NCBI RefSeq assembly: GCF_001278755.1
Contig: NZ_CP012601.1
Location: forward strand, 1,054,001 to 1,118,000
Direction of reading: 5' to 3'
Length of the DNA: 64,000 bases
Source: Bacillus sp. FJAT-22090
Lineage (GTDB): Bacteria; Bacillota; Bacilli; Bacillales_A; Planococcaceae
In this document: in pieces, positions 51,905 to 61,101 of the stretch
How positions within the stretch are numbered: position 1 is the stretch's first letter
Layout: every line of letters begins with the position of its first letter
Translations under genes and position numbers: made by a program
The notes under the pieces: model-generated
Seen by the model: only the letters and a program-made list of their open reading frames with translations
The model's database searches: none
What the model was told of the DNA's origin: nothing

Positions 51905-53282
51905 ATGCCCACGCCTCTTTTAAAAGCTTCACGCCTTCTTGAATTTCATCACAGGTAAGATTACTGAATCCAAGTTTAATAATTGTTTCTGCAGGATGGT
52001 TATTTATGAAATAGATGGAGGTAGGATACACTTTAACCCCATAAATGGAAGCACGCTCGATTAACCATTCTTCTGAACGATTTAGATGTACCTTAACTAA
52101 AACGTACAAACCAGACTGTTCCCCAATAATGGATATACTTTGTTTGAAGTGTTTTTTTAATTCTGAAACTAAGCACTGCATTTTTCGCTTATACACAAGC
52201 CGCATTCGTTTAATATGGCGATTCCATTCTCCCTCTTCCATAAATTTAGCCATTGTAAGCTGGCTTAGGAGTGAAGTAGTACTCTCAAAATGAAGAAATT
52301 GATTTTTATAACGATTTAATACTAACTGGGGTAATACCATATAACTTATGCGGATTCCTGGAAGAAAGGACTTTGAGAAATTCCCTAGGTAAATGACTCT
52401 CGTTGAATCAATGGATGCAAGTGCTGGAAATGGTTGTTGAGTATAGCGAAATTCACTATCATAATCGTCTTCGATAATAAATCCATTTTTGTTATTAGCC
52501 CAATGAATAAGCATTTGTCTTTGCTGGATAGACATACTTACACCTAGTGGACTTTGATGGGAGGGGGTTACATAGATTAACCTTGACCTCAATTTTTCTA
52601 ATTTTGAAAAATTAGCCCCTGTCTCATAAACTGGTAAAGTCTCAATCGTGAAACGATGAAATCGAAAAGCTTCCATCGCTCCATCATAACCTGGATCCTC
52701 TATAATAATGCCAGCAATATCATCCTTCAAGATTTGTCCAAGATGAATTAACATTTGTTGGGTACTACTTCCGATTATAATCGCATTTGGATCTGTTTTC
52801 ACTCCACGAGATTGGAATAAATAAGCGGCGATTTGCTCACGCAAGCATACTTCACCAAAGGGTTCCCCGTATAGAAAACTCTCCCGTAATGTTAAAACTT
52901 GATTCGATATTCTTCTCCAAATTTTCAGGGGAAAATTGGTTTGATCCACGGCCCCTGCTCTGAAATCAATTTCGACACGCGTTACCGCCTCTTTATGCTT
53001 TTTATCAGGTGGGATGAAGGTATCTTGAAATAAAACCGGCTCTAATTCATTTACAAAATACCCTTTTCTCCCTTCTCCGCGGATATAGCCTTCCGCTACA
53101 AGCTGCTCATATGCCATCAATGTCGTATTGCGACTGACTTGAAGGGACTCTGCAAGTTGTCGAATGGATGGCAATGGGTCATTAGGATGTATGTCGCCAC
53201 GCTCAATAAAAGACTTAAACTGCTCGTATATTTGCTTGTATTTGGGGGATTCATCATTCAAAACAAAAATAGTATTTTTCAT
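51903..53282 (-). CDS. MocR/PdxR-type regulator (GntR HTH fused to aminotransferase domain)
   Basis: 459 residues. The N-terminal GntR winged helix is PLPSIRQLAESLQVSRNTTL with EQLVAEGYIRGEGRKGYFV; from about residue 110 a fold-type I aminotransferase domain follows, with GSSTQQMLIHLGQILK, EDPGYDGAMEAFRFH, FIIEDDYDSEFRY and the PLP-binding Lys in YLGNFSKSFLPGIRISY. Such regulators sense pyridoxal phosphate or an amine. Divergent from the PaiB and LysE genes, which are its likely targets. Confidence 0.94.
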   Translation of the reverse strand: MKNTIFVLNDESPKYKQIYEQFKSFIERGDIHPNDPLPSIRQLAESLQVSRNTTLMAYEQLVAEGYIRGEGRKGYFVNELEPVLFQDTFIPPDKKHKEAVTRVEIDFRAGAVDQTNFPLKIWRRISNQVLTLRESFLYGEPFGEVCLREQIAAYLFQSRGVKTDPNAIIIGSSTQQMLIHLGQILKDDIAGIIIEDPGYDGAMEAFRFHRFTIETLPVYETGANFSKLEKLRSRLIYVTPSHQSPLGVSMSIQQRQMLIHWANNKNGFIIEDDYDSEFRYTQQPFPALASIDSTRVIYLGNFSKSFLPGIRISYMVLPQLVLNRYKNQFLHFESTTSLLSQLTMAKFMEEGEWNRHIKRMRLVYKRKMQCLVSELKKHFKQSISIIGEQSGLYVLVKVHLNRSEEWLIERASIYGVKVYPTSIYFINNHPAETIIKLGFSNLTCDEIQEGVKLLKEAWA

Positions 53283-53397
53283 TTACAACCACCTTGACAT
53301 GTTTATTTGTTTGTAATTGTACCTTTTTAGATGTCAGTTTGTATAGTAGGATACTTATATCGAAAATTTATAAAACCAATAAAGGAGTTGTTCAAAC

Positions 53398-54021
53398 ATG
53401 TTTATTCCTAAATATTTTAAAGTCACGGACATGGATGAAGTCAAAGAGTTTATTCAAGCAAACTCTTTTGGAACCATCGTCACAACAAAACAAGGGAAAC
53501 CAATTGCCACTCATATACCTTTGGAGTTTAGAAAAAAAGGCGATGAATTTTATATCACTGGACATATGGCCTATGGGAATCCTCAATGGAGAACATTCGA
53601 GACGTGTGAGAACGCACTTGTTATGTACCAAGGACCGGATGCGTATATTTCTTCTTCATGGTATGGTCATGAAAATGTCCCGACATGGAATTATCAAGCC
53701 GTCCATGTATACGGCAAACCGGTTATTTTAGAGCAAGAAGAGTTAAAGCAAGACCTGGTTATGTTACTAGAAAAATATGAAAAACATCGGAAAAATCCAA
53801 TTTTATGGGATAAGCTTTCGCCTCAGCTATTGGAAAGGGAACTTAAAGGTATTGTGGGATTTAAGATTAAAGTACAAGAAGTTCAAGCCGCTTATAAATT
53901 AAGCCAGAATCGAAATGAGGAGGATTACCGCAACATCATTGGTCAACTACAGAAGGAGGAAGTTCTGAATTCTCATCAATTGGCAGAAGCGATGAAAAAA
54001 ATAAAAAATAAGGGGAAATGA
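53398..54021 (+). CDS. PaiB-like FMN-binding protein
   Basis: 207 residues: MFIPKYFKVTDMDEVKEFI, SFGTIVTTKQGKPIATHIPL, HMAYGNPQWRTFE and YISSSWYGHENVPTWNYQAV follow the PaiB family, whose Bacillus member works with PaiA in polyamine and sporulation control. Flavin-split-barrel fold. ATG after AAAGGAG. First gene of a likely two-gene operon controlled by the divergent MocR-type regulator. Confidence 0.92.
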   Translation: MFIPKYFKVTDMDEVKEFIQANSFGTIVTTKQGKPIATHIPLEFRKKGDEFYITGHMAYGNPQWRTFETCENALVMYQGPDAYISSSWYGHENVPTWNYQAVHVYGKPVILEQEELKQDLVMLLEKYEKHRKNPILWDKLSPQLLERELKGIVGFKIKVQEVQAAYKLSQNRNEEDYRNIIGQLQKEEVLNSHQLAEAMKKIKNKGK

Positions 54022-54092
54022 GAAAAAAACATTATGTATATACCTAAACATTTTCAACTCGTGTGCAAAAGTAAAACAAGGAGATGCATCTT

Positions 54093-54731
54093 ATGGATTT
54101 TTCAACTATTTGGCTATTTGTAATTGCTGCTGCTACAGTGTTAATAATACCCGGACCAGCTGTGTTATATATTATGGCAAGAAGTATAGAACAAGGAAAG
54201 AAAGCAGGTCTGGTATCAGTTCTTGGTGTATCTCTTGGTGGTTCGGTTCACGTTTTAGCTGGAGCAATTGGAGTTTCTGCGATCCTTATGACATCAGAAA
54301 CAGCCTTTAGTATAGTGAAATACTTGGGTGCTGCTTATCTTATCTATCTGGGGTGTAAGACTTTATTTTCTAGACCTGATAAAACGACTTCAGAAATTCC
54401 AAAAGCCCCTAGCCAAAAATTATTAAAGATTTTTTACCAATCTGCGCTCGTAGAGATAATGAACCCTAAGACAGCACTCTATTTTTTAGCATTCTTTCCG
54501 CAATTCATATCACCTTCGGCTGGATCAGTCCCATTACAATTTTTGCTTTTAGGAACTATATTTCTTATCTTGGCTTTTATTTGTGATGGTCTGTATGCAG
54601 TTCTTGCAGCAAGTATTAGAAAGCGGATTTTAGGTAGTAAAGTGAGTTCAAAGTTACAGAGTCGGATAACTAGTTATCTGTATATTGTTCTAGGAGTAAT
54701 CTGCGCCTTTGCGAGCCCCTCCAAAATATAA
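54093..54731 (+). CDS. LysE/RhtB-family amino-acid exporter
   Basis: 212 residues from ATG at 54093, nine bases after AAGGAG; ATG 54084 overlaps that site. Six helices. VLIIPGPAVLYIMARSIEQG is the family signature at helix one, then GLVSVLGVSLGGSVHVLAGA and YLGAAYLIYLGCKTLF. Exports an amino acid or a similar compound. Behind PaiB and opposite a MocR regulator, a common trio. Confidence 0.92.
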   Translation: MDFSTIWLFVIAAATVLIIPGPAVLYIMARSIEQGKKAGLVSVLGVSLGGSVHVLAGAIGVSAILMTSETAFSIVKYLGAAYLIYLGCKTLFSRPDKTTSEIPKAPSQKLLKIFYQSALVEIMNPKTALYFLAFFPQFISPSAGSVPLQFLLLGTIFLILAFICDGLYAVLAASIRKRILGSKVSSKLQSRITSYLYIVLGVICAFASPSKI

Positions 54732-54820
54732 GAGTGTTATGATTAAATGTATCAAATTGTGACACAATAAATAGCGATTATACCAAGAAAATGAGTAAAA
54801 TAAAATGGAGTGATATTTTT

Positions 54821-55546
54821 ATGCCTAAATTTATCATTGAAGAAGGTTTTTGGTCGTTATTCCCTCATGCAAAAATAGGAACCGTTATTTGCCAGGAGAT
54901 TGATAATTCAATAAGGGATGTAGAAATTTACGAAATGCTGCTGCTGGAGGCAGAGAAAGAAGCACATAAATTTCTTAGTCAGGAGGAATTCAGTAGTAAT
55001 CCAGTCATATCCGTTTGGCGAGAAGCTTTTCAGAAATTTAAGACAAAGAAAGGGGCAAGGTGTTCCATTGAAGCCTTATTAAAAAGAGTGAAGAATGACA
55101 ATCATATCGGAACAATAAACCCGCTTGTTGACATCTATAACTCAATTTCATTGTGTTATGGGTTTCCATGTGGTGGAGAAGATATCGATACTTTTGTAGG
55201 CGATATTAGGCTAACACAGGCAAATGGTAATGAACCGTTTATCCCATTGGGAAATGATGAAAATACTTCTCCATATGAAGGTGAAATTATTTATAAAGAT
55301 GATGAAGGTGCAATATGCAGATGCTGGAATTGGCGTGAAGCTCAGAGAACGATGTTAACAGAAAATACTAAAAATGCATTCCTCTGTATTGAATCAATAG
55401 ATGAAACAAGAAACAATGAGTTTCATATGGCGCTTAACGGTTTGGCTGATTTGGTGTCACATTATCTTGGTGGTAACGTGAAGATTGAAGTATTAGATAT
55501 TAATAATAGGGGAATTACAGTTTGTGAAGATTTTCATTTAAACTAA
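54821..55546 (+). CDS. B3/B4 tRNA-binding-domain protein
   Basis: 241 residues from ATG at 54821, after TGGAGTG. FWSLFPHAKIGTVICQEI, NPVISVWREAFQKFKTKKG, ARCSIEALLKRV, NPLVDIYNSISLCYGFPCGG and DIDTFVGDIRLTQANGNEPF match the stand-alone B3_4 proteins related to the editing domain of phenylalanyl-tRNA synthetase beta. Function of stand-alone forms is unclear; perhaps editing of mischarged tRNA. The stop codon TAA lies inside the following core (AACTAACGGG). Confidence 0.9.
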   Translation: MPKFIIEEGFWSLFPHAKIGTVICQEIDNSIRDVEIYEMLLLEAEKEAHKFLSQEEFSSNPVISVWREAFQKFKTKKGARCSIEALLKRVKNDNHIGTINPLVDIYNSISLCYGFPCGGEDIDTFVGDIRLTQANGNEPFIPLGNDENTSPYEGEIIYKDDEGAICRCWNWREAQRTMLTENTKNAFLCIESIDETRNNEFHMALNGLADLVSHYLGGNVKIEVLDINNRGITVCEDFHLN

Positions 55547-55569
55547 CGGGTGCTTTAGTTAAAGAAGGA
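55536..55569 (+). repeat. Boundary repeat, single A core
   Basis: CATTTAAACTAAC-GGGTGCT-TTAGTTAAAGAAGG. It supplies the stop codon of the B3/4 gene and starts the long direct repeat. Confidence 0.82.
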
Positions 55570-55779
55570 ACAACAAATTAATCAAGCTTTTTTATGAAAC
55601 TGAATACTAAATCACAACGAAAGAATCCATCTTGAACAATCTATTTTCAAAATGGATTCTTATATTTTATCGTTATATAAGGGTTAAAGAGGAAGTATAG
55701 TGTTTAGTTATTTTCAACATATGTCTTTAAATCTCTTCTATTATAAATACTCTCCAAACAACTACGGTTTCCAACTATG
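55555..55779. repeat. Long direct repeat, copy A
   Basis: About 225 bases strongly similar to 61115-61337, in the same orientation. It contains hairpin copy 2 of the AAGAATCCAT family (55621-55661) and, on the minus strand, the end of a recombinase gene. Confidence 0.85.
55741..55779 (-). pseudogene. Tyrosine recombinase relic, extreme C-terminus (copy A)
   Basis: The minus strand reads H S W K P, stop, L F G E Y L, stop. This matches HRWKPKLFGDYI in copy B at 61299, the usual end of a phage-type tyrosine recombinase. Recognised only by comparison with copy B. Confidence 0.55.
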
Positions 55780-55841
55780 GTAGTAAGACTACCAATAAGT
55801 CAATAAGTATAATCATAATCTTCATCTGAACTACGGACGTA

Positions 55842-55883
55842 AAAGAGTGACCCGAAAGCCTTGCTTCCAAGTCACTCTTTCTG
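55842..55883 (-). terminator. Terminator of the deacetylase gene
   Basis: AAAGAGTGAC pairs with GTCACTCTTT around a GC-rich loop; the minus strand ends in T-rich sequence just after the stop at 55884. Confidence 0.75.
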
Positions 55884-57341
55884 TCACTCATCAAGTTCTG
55901 AAACAGTTACAAATGTATACCCTTCACTGGTCAAAAATGCAAGCACATTTTCTAACCCTTGCGCAGTAGATAAATGAATATCGTGCATTAAAACGGTGCT
56001 TCCGTCATGAACACTACTTTTTACAGATGCTAATAATTGAGAAGCATCACGGTGTTTCCAATCAAGCGTATCAACATCCCATAAAATAACTGGTAAGCTC
56101 AAAATGTTCAACATATCTTCATTAAACGCACCGTAGGGTGGACGAAAAACAGTAGGTACTTGGCCAGTGGCTTGTTCGATGATGTTATTTGTTCTTGAAA
56201 CTTCCTCCGTGATTGCATCCGATTCCATATTCGTTAAATTTGCATGAGTCCAAGTGTGGTTGCCTAGCTCATGGCCAGCTTCCAACACATCGTTCGCGAT
56301 TTCTGGATAGAATTCTACTCTGCTCCCGAGCATAAAGAATGTTGCTTTAGCATCGTACTTTGCTAATGTTGCGAGAATTTTGGGAGTGACTTTTGGGTCT
56401 GGCCCATCATCAAAAGTTAGGGCTACTTGCTTCGTTTTAGCATTTCCAATTTGTACGTCAACTTGAGTTTCAGTCTCGCTGCTATTGTTATCTTCTTCAA
56501 TATCCTCAGAACCTTCTTCAACAGGCGGTTTCGGTAATAATTCAACTGAGTTATCGGGTTTATAAGGTGCAACTAGTTGTTCAGTTAGCTCTGCAAGTGG
56601 GACAGCAATAATCGGTGCACCTGCTGCACCACTAGCTATTTCATACTCATCAAAATACAAAACAAGTGTATCTTCTATTAACGCAAACTTCTCAAAGTTA
56701 CTCCACTTCGGTTCGGTAGCTAGCATCATTTCTTCTTCTAGCACTCTATCTTTCAAGCTTGGGTCATTCTTAATGCTATCTCGTACTAATGATGAAAGTT
56801 TTGCAAGTTTAGATTCGTCATGTCCAAATAAATCATCAACCTTTATAATTTCTTCAGACTCTGTGTTTAAATGAATCGTTTTAAAATTTGTATAACCATT
56901 CGCACCCCCTAAATACGTTCCTGTAATCATTACAAACGAATAAGACCCTGATGTATGTGGAAATGTTTCAAACGCGATGTTCAATTCTCCGGGAGTCTTA
57001 CTACCGATCCGTTTATTTTCTTGCATGGCGATTAAATAAGTATCAAGTTGTTCATCTATGTATTTTTTAATCTGTACATTAAATGATTCTACTTTGCTTT
57101 GTGGATATTGTATTGAGTAAGGAGAATATTCGTCATTTGATACCTCCGTTTTAATAAGTATTCCAGGAAAAGCCGATTCTTCTTTTGTTATTTCAGGGGC
57201 ATTTCTGTTGTTGGTGGTTTGTTTTGCATTGCTCTTTGTTGAGTAACTGAGGAAGATGAGGCTTATACTCAGAAGAGCAATTATACCGATACAGGCAACA
57301 TCAATCCAAGGTCCCCGTTGTTTGTTACGGGATTTGGTCAT
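55884..57341 (-). CDS. PdaC-like polysaccharide deacetylase
   Basis: 485 residues. A signal or anchor helix at 13-32 (VACIGIIALLSISLIFLS) exports it. Residues about 60-270 form a DUF4163/DUF3298 unit (GTYLGGANGYTNFKTIHLNT, PEWSNFEKFALI-like). A Glu-rich linker leads to the NodB domain: VALTFDDGPDPKVTPKIL with the Asp pair, GHELGNHTWTHANLT with the two His, VFRPPYGAFNE and VLMHDIH. It removes acetyl groups from peptidoglycan or other glycans outside the cell. The gene splits recombinase relics on either side. Confidence 0.93.
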   Translation of the reverse strand: MTKSRNKQRGPWIDVACIGIIALLSISLIFLSYSTKSNAKQTTNNRNAPEITKEESAFPGILIKTEVSNDEYSPYSIQYPQSKVESFNVQIKKYIDEQLDTYLIAMQENKRIGSKTPGELNIAFETFPHTSGSYSFVMITGTYLGGANGYTNFKTIHLNTESEEIIKVDDLFGHDESKLAKLSSLVRDSIKNDPSLKDRVLEEEMMLATEPKWSNFEKFALIEDTLVLYFDEYEIASGAAGAPIIAVPLAELTEQLVAPYKPDNSVELLPKPPVEEGSEDIEEDNNSSETETQVDVQIGNAKTKQVALTFDDGPDPKVTPKILATLAKYDAKATFFMLGSRVEFYPEIANDVLEAGHELGNHTWTHANLTNMESDAITEEVSRTNNIIEQATGQVPTVFRPPYGAFNEDMLNILSLPVILWDVDTLDWKHRDASQLLASVKSSVHDGSTVLMHDIHLSTAQGLENVLAFLTSEGYTFVTVSELDE

Positions 57342-57742
57342 AAGCTGGGATTCTCCTTTCTTTCATTATCTGTAATTCTGTTATAGTGGTATCTCGTTTT
57401 TACGTTTCGCGAATACGTATCATACTATTAGACGCTTGGATTGATAAAAAAGTTTGCTATAAAAATAACTTCTAGAAAATTAATGTTCAGTTTTCATATT
57501 TATTTCATCTCAAGAACGTAGTCTATCAGAATTTTTACTGATAACTAAACTTTCGTAGAGTGAAAGTAGACTGTAAATCTTTTAATAATATTTGCTTTGA
57601 TTAGTCCTTGACGAGGAGTTTAGCATTCCATTTCTGCTCTTTCATATAGGTCATTCCACATAATACTCCTTTCATATCCGGAACTAATTAACAGAAATTA
57701 ATTCAAACTAATTGTTGTCTAATACAGCTTAAAAACAAAAAG
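57342..57742. other. Gene-less stretch upstream of the deacetylase
   Basis: Promoter region of the deacetylase. On the minus strand AAAGGAGTATT precedes an ATG with 13 codons (MWNDLYERAEMEC) at about 57625-57666, probably a cut-off gene start. Confidence 0.35.
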
Positions 57743-58130
57743 TGTATTGAAGAAAGTGTCTTTTCCCCGTTACTAAAGAGGGGATACCTCTGGCAAAACG
57801 AAACATTTTTATGCTTTCTACAACTTCTTCTTTTATTGGAACAAAGCGACGTTTATTTCTCTTCCCAATAATATTCAGGGTATACCAACCTAAAATAGTG
57901 TCTTGCTGTTAGTCCGGTACCTTTAACTTACAAAATTCTTTATTTCGAATGCCTGTAGTGGTTAATACATGAATGACGGGGAACATGATAGGGTTGTTCA
58001 TTTTACGGAATGTATCTAACCGATAGACGACTTCTTTTGGTTCTAAATCTCTGTTTAAGCGTTCACCTTTACGAACACTTGCTATTAGAAAAACATAGTC
58101 ATCACTATGTATCGGTTCTTTATTTATTCT
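57743..58130 (-). pseudogene. Tyrosine recombinase relic, middle part
   Basis: The minus strand reads NKEPIHSDDYVFLIASVRKG, RLNRDLEPKEVVYRLDTF, NNPIMFPVIHVLTTTGIRNK with the catalytic Arg, EFCKLKVPD, stop (57909), QQDTILGWYTLNIIGKRNKR, FVPIKEEVVESIKMFRFARG. TTTGIRNKEFCKLK is box I of phage-integrase-family recombinases and GKRNKRRFVPI the beta-strand region after it. N-terminal arm/core-binding domain and the His-Arg-Tyr end are missing here. Dead by one nonsense codon and truncation. Confidence 0.85.
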
Positions 58131-58262
58131 TCACCATACTAATTTTTAATAAATATATGAAACTTTCTAACTATTTTGCAATATAATCAAACCGTTTACA
58201 GCTTCCCTTCGTTTCCTTTGATAGTACCGTTAAAAAAATATGTATGAAATGGAGGGAGAATC

Positions 58263-59066
58263 ATGAAGAAGACCGTGTTTCTATCAGCTTTACTGCTCTT
58301 TGTCATTACGGCTACCGGATTATCTACCTATGCAAAAATGGACCGAAAGACGGCGTCCCAGTCGACACCAAATTCCAGCCAAAGTGATTATGTCATCCGG
58401 GTGTACGGACCAGGCGGACCACTTGGACCGATCAAGGAAGCTGCTGAACATTTTTCAGCTGGAACGGGAATCAAGGTAGAAGTAACAGCCGGACCAGAGG
58501 GCAATTGGATCAGCCAGGCAAAGCAAGATGCAGATATTATTTTCGGTGGCTCCGAGTATATGCTGCAGGACTTCATCTTTACCCACCCCGAAATGATCGA
58601 CACTAAATCACGTACGGAACTTTACCCGCGTGCTGCAGGAATATTGGTGAGGAAAGGAAATCCTAAGAAGATTGAAAGCCTGGAGGATTTAACGAAAAAT
58701 GGAGTAAAAATACTCGATGTGAATGGGGCTGGCCAGCTTGGCCTGTGGGAAGACTTGGCAGGCAGAAAAGGGCTGATCGAAGGCATTTCCCAAAATATTA
58801 ACCTTTCTGTAAAGTCGAGTGCCGAAGCCATTGAACGATGGAAATCGAATTCCAGCCTAGACGCCTGGATTACCTATGAATCGTGGCATTATCGGCTTAA
58901 GGATGTGACCGACTTGGTCGAACTGCCCGAAGAAGATAAACTCTATCGTGGAACGCCGATCGCCCTGACGAAAATCACCGATCAGAAAAAAGAGGCACAG
59001 CAATTTATTGATTATTTAAGAACGGAAGAATCACATCAAATCTTTCAAAAATGGGGCTGGAAGTAA
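58263..59066 (+). CDS. AcfC-like extracellular solute-binding protein
   Basis: 267 residues. Signal peptide VFLSALLLFVITATGLSTYA, then the AcfC family wording: IRVYGPGGPLGPIKEAAEHF, VEVTAGPEGNW, ADIIFGGSEYMLQDF, GILVRKGNPKKI, ILDVNGAGQLGLWEDLAG, SLDAWITYESWHYRL and YRGTPIAL. AcfC (accessory colonisation factor C, named in Vibrio) is a periplasmic-type binding protein, possibly for an oxyanion. ATG with GGAGGGAG upstream. Richer in GC than the array genes; forms a block with the next three genes. Confidence 0.88.
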   Translation: MKKTVFLSALLLFVITATGLSTYAKMDRKTASQSTPNSSQSDYVIRVYGPGGPLGPIKEAAEHFSAGTGIKVEVTAGPEGNWISQAKQDADIIFGGSEYMLQDFIFTHPEMIDTKSRTELYPRAAGILVRKGNPKKIESLEDLTKNGVKILDVNGAGQLGLWEDLAGRKGLIEGISQNINLSVKSSAEAIERWKSNSSLDAWITYESWHYRLKDVTDLVELPEEDKLYRGTPIALTKITDQKKEAQQFIDYLRTEESHQIFQKWGWK

Positions 59067-59104
59067 GAGCGAGCATTAAATCTTAAAAACTGGGAGGAAC
59101 ATAC

Positions 59105-59587
59105 ATGAAAAAAGTAATTTTTACGCTCACGATACTTTCGATTATTTTTGTTTTGGCTGCCTGCGGAAAAAGCACTGAGGAAAAAACAGAGACGGATCAA
59201 CCCGATCAAGCCCAAACGGAACAATCGGAGCAAGTCCCGGCTGACAGCCTTCAGCTTTTGGAGAATGAGAAAGCTGGAGAGTACCTGGCGGATCCACAGG
59301 GAAGGGCCCTGTATTACTTTAAAAAGGACGAAGTAGGAAAAAGCAATTGTAGCGGAGACTGCCTGGCAAACTGGCCGGCATTTACCCAGGAGGATTTCGC
59401 CGTCCCGGAAGGTTTTGACAAAAAGGATTTCGATACGATCAGAAGAGAAGACACAGGGGTGAAGCAGGTCACGTACAAAGGCTTTCCTCTCTATTATTTT
59501 GCAAAAGACCAGCAAAAAGGGGATGTAAACGGACAAGGAGTAAAAGATGTATGGTTTATCGTAAACAGCGAAACAGAATTTAAATAA
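59105..59587 (+). CDS. Lipoprotein_15-type lipoprotein
   Basis: 160 residues: signal with lipobox LAAC, then an acidic Glu/Gln-rich linker, then one PF03640-type (COG4315) unit: EYLADPQGRALYYFKKDEVG, SNCSGDCLANWPAF with the conserved Cys pair, and YKGFPLYYFAKDQQKGDVNG. Role unknown; often near sigma/anti-sigma genes. ATG with GGGAGGAAC upstream, 38 bases after the AcfC-like gene, so probably one operon. Terminator at 59597. Confidence 0.9.
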   Translation: MKKVIFTLTILSIIFVLAACGKSTEEKTETDQPDQAQTEQSEQVPADSLQLLENEKAGEYLADPQGRALYYFKKDEVGKSNCSGDCLANWPAFTQEDFAVPEGFDKKDFDTIRREDTGVKQVTYKGFPLYYFAKDQQKGDVNGQGVKDVWFIVNSETEFK

Positions 59588-59596
59588 GCTTGCCCA

Positions 59597-59622
59597 GGGA
59601 ACGATCAGTCGCGGTCGTTCCC
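59597..59622 (+). terminator. Terminator after the lipoprotein gene
   Basis: GGGAACGA pairs with TCGTTCCC; moderate T-rich tail (CCTTAATTTT). Confidence 0.75.
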
Positions 59623-59683
59623 ATCCTTAATTTTAATATAGTATAATGGCAATATATTTTTATCCATTAGCAGGGAGTGTCAC

Positions 59684-60229
59684 ATGAAAGAAAATTACGA
59701 TGCGGAATTAATGAGATTGGTAAAAGAAAAACATGGTCACGCATTAGAGGAGCTTTATGATAGATACATAAAACTTGTTTACGGCTTCGTTATGAAGTTT
59801 TGTAATGGGAATGAGGATAAGACGAAAGAGATTATTCAGTTAGTCTTTTTGAGGTTATGGACAACAAACAGCCATTACGATCCCGCTCAAGGCAGCTTTG
59901 TAAATTGGCTCCTCACGATTACTCGCAATATTTGCATTGACTACCACCGTAAAGAGAAGAGGTATACGCAGCACTATCAAGAGGAACATGAAGAGATCGC
60001 CGACCTTGCCAATGCAAATGAGCGACGAGTAAATACAAATGAAATTGAGATGGCGAAAAACAAATTGCCGACGGCACAAAGAAAATTAATCGATTTGCTT
60101 TATTGGAAAGGGTATTCTCTTTCAGAGATCGCCAAACTCGAACAAGAGCCGCTCGGCACGATTAAAAGCAGGCTGCACCAAGCTCTTAAAGGATTGAGGA
60201 AGCATCTGAAATTGGAGGATATAAAATGA
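59684..60229 (+). CDS. ECF-type RNA polymerase sigma factor (SigK-like)
   Basis: 181 residues. Region 2: ALEELYDRYIKLVYGFVMKF, IIQLVFLRLWTTNSHYDPAQ, SFVNWLLTITRNICIDYHRK. Region 4: AQRKLIDLLYWKGYSLSEIA, LGTIKSRLHQALKGLRKHL. It overlaps the anti-sigma gene by four bases (ATGA), which suggests coupling. It probably drives its own operon and the AcfC/lipoprotein genes, though no promoter repeat could be proven. ATG after GCAGGGAG. Confidence 0.94.
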   Translation: MKENYDAELMRLVKEKHGHALEELYDRYIKLVYGFVMKFCNGNEDKTKEIIQLVFLRLWTTNSHYDPAQGSFVNWLLTITRNICIDYHRKEKRYTQHYQEEHEEIADLANANERRVNTNEIEMAKNKLPTAQRKLIDLLYWKGYSLSEIAKLEQEPLGTIKSRLHQALKGLRKHLKLEDIK

Positions 60230-60948
60230 GAAGGGATTGCGACCATTTAATTCCATATATAGCAAATGAGCTCAAGGAGAGCGAATGCATGGCCTTTGTT
60301 GAACATTTAAAGAATTGTACGGAATGTAAGAAAGAATATCAGGAATTGTCCCAAGCCTGGAATGCTTTGCCATTTGATTATACAGAAATTGAGGTGCCTG
60401 AATCGTTAAAAGGCGAGGTGCTGGGGTTTATTTTTGATCACAAAACGAAAAGCGGTATGGAAACATCCAAGGCTAAGATGAGCAAGCTTACCATAATGCT
60501 CAAAAGCCATTTCACTCCAGTTTCAACCAGTATCGTGGCCGTCTTGTTGCTCGTCATTATTGGCCTTGGAATAGCGAATATACAGGAAAAAAATCGCCAT
60601 GCTGAAAATATACCCATTGAGATTTTAACGTCCATTCCCTTAAAAGCAACCAATCAAAGCCACCCGGGAACAAACGGCATCGCATATATTGTCCAGCATG
60701 GATCAGAGAAAAATTTGGTGATACAAGTTAACGAATTACCCGGCGTCGAAGGTTCACAGGTTTACCAGGTTTGGCTGCTGAAAAACGGCATGAGGGAAAA
60801 TAGTGGCATATTCAAGCCGGACGAAAACGGATCCGGAATACTGACCTACCAGCTCGCAAAAGGGCAGACTTTTGATCAAATCGGCATCACCGTCGAACCG
60901 GACGCCAACAGCAAGCAGCCAAGGGGAGAAAAAATAGCCGGCTCATAG
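60226..60948 (+). CDS. Anti-sigma factor, zinc-finger N-terminus and RskA C-terminal domain
   Basis: 240 residues. Cytosolic N-terminus with the zinc-binding His-Cys-Cys pattern (FVEHLKNCTECKKEYQEL), one membrane helix at about 105-122 (SIVAVLLLVIIGLGIANI), then an outer RskA-type domain: AYIVQHGSEKNLVIQVNELP, VYQVWLLKNGMRENSGIF. It would hold the sigma factor until an outside signal removes it. Start overlaps the sigma gene stop. Confidence 0.92.
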   Translation: MRRDCDHLIPYIANELKESECMAFVEHLKNCTECKKEYQELSQAWNALPFDYTEIEVPESLKGEVLGFIFDHKTKSGMETSKAKMSKLTIMLKSHFTPVSTSIVAVLLLVIIGLGIANIQEKNRHAENIPIEILTSIPLKATNQSHPGTNGIAYIVQHGSEKNLVIQVNELPGVEGSQVYQVWLLKNGMRENSGIFKPDENGSGILTYQLAKGQTFDQIGITVEPDANSKQPRGEKIAGS

Positions 60949-61049
60949 AATCAAACATTTTTATAAGTCGACATTTAAAGTGGTCAAAAAGAGGATAACG
61001 TACATTAATAAGTCTATTGATTTTGGTGGACTACTAATATTGACTCCTC
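60949..61049. other. Remnant stretch before the element right end
   Basis: No gene. May hold the decayed body of a second copy of the 27794 element, of which only the right end is recognisable. Confidence 0.35.
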
Positions 61050-61101
61050 TAACCATTTTTATTCTCTGTGGTGAAGCGCTGATTTTGCGCTTCATGGATG
61101 G
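61050..61101. mobile_element. Right end of the structured-RNA element, second copy
   Basis: ATTCTCTGTGGTG, hairpin GAAGCGC/GCGCTTC, then ATGGATGG directly before CTAACGG. The end of the element at 27794-28163 is the same, but with TGCAGC/GCTGCA in the stem: the stem is kept while both arms have changed. Confidence 0.6.

Noticed and set aside
57743-58130. Relic of an ordinary prophage
   Set aside because: No other phage genes are near, and the C-terminal relics are tied to boundary cores; still not excluded, hence the caution in the finding.
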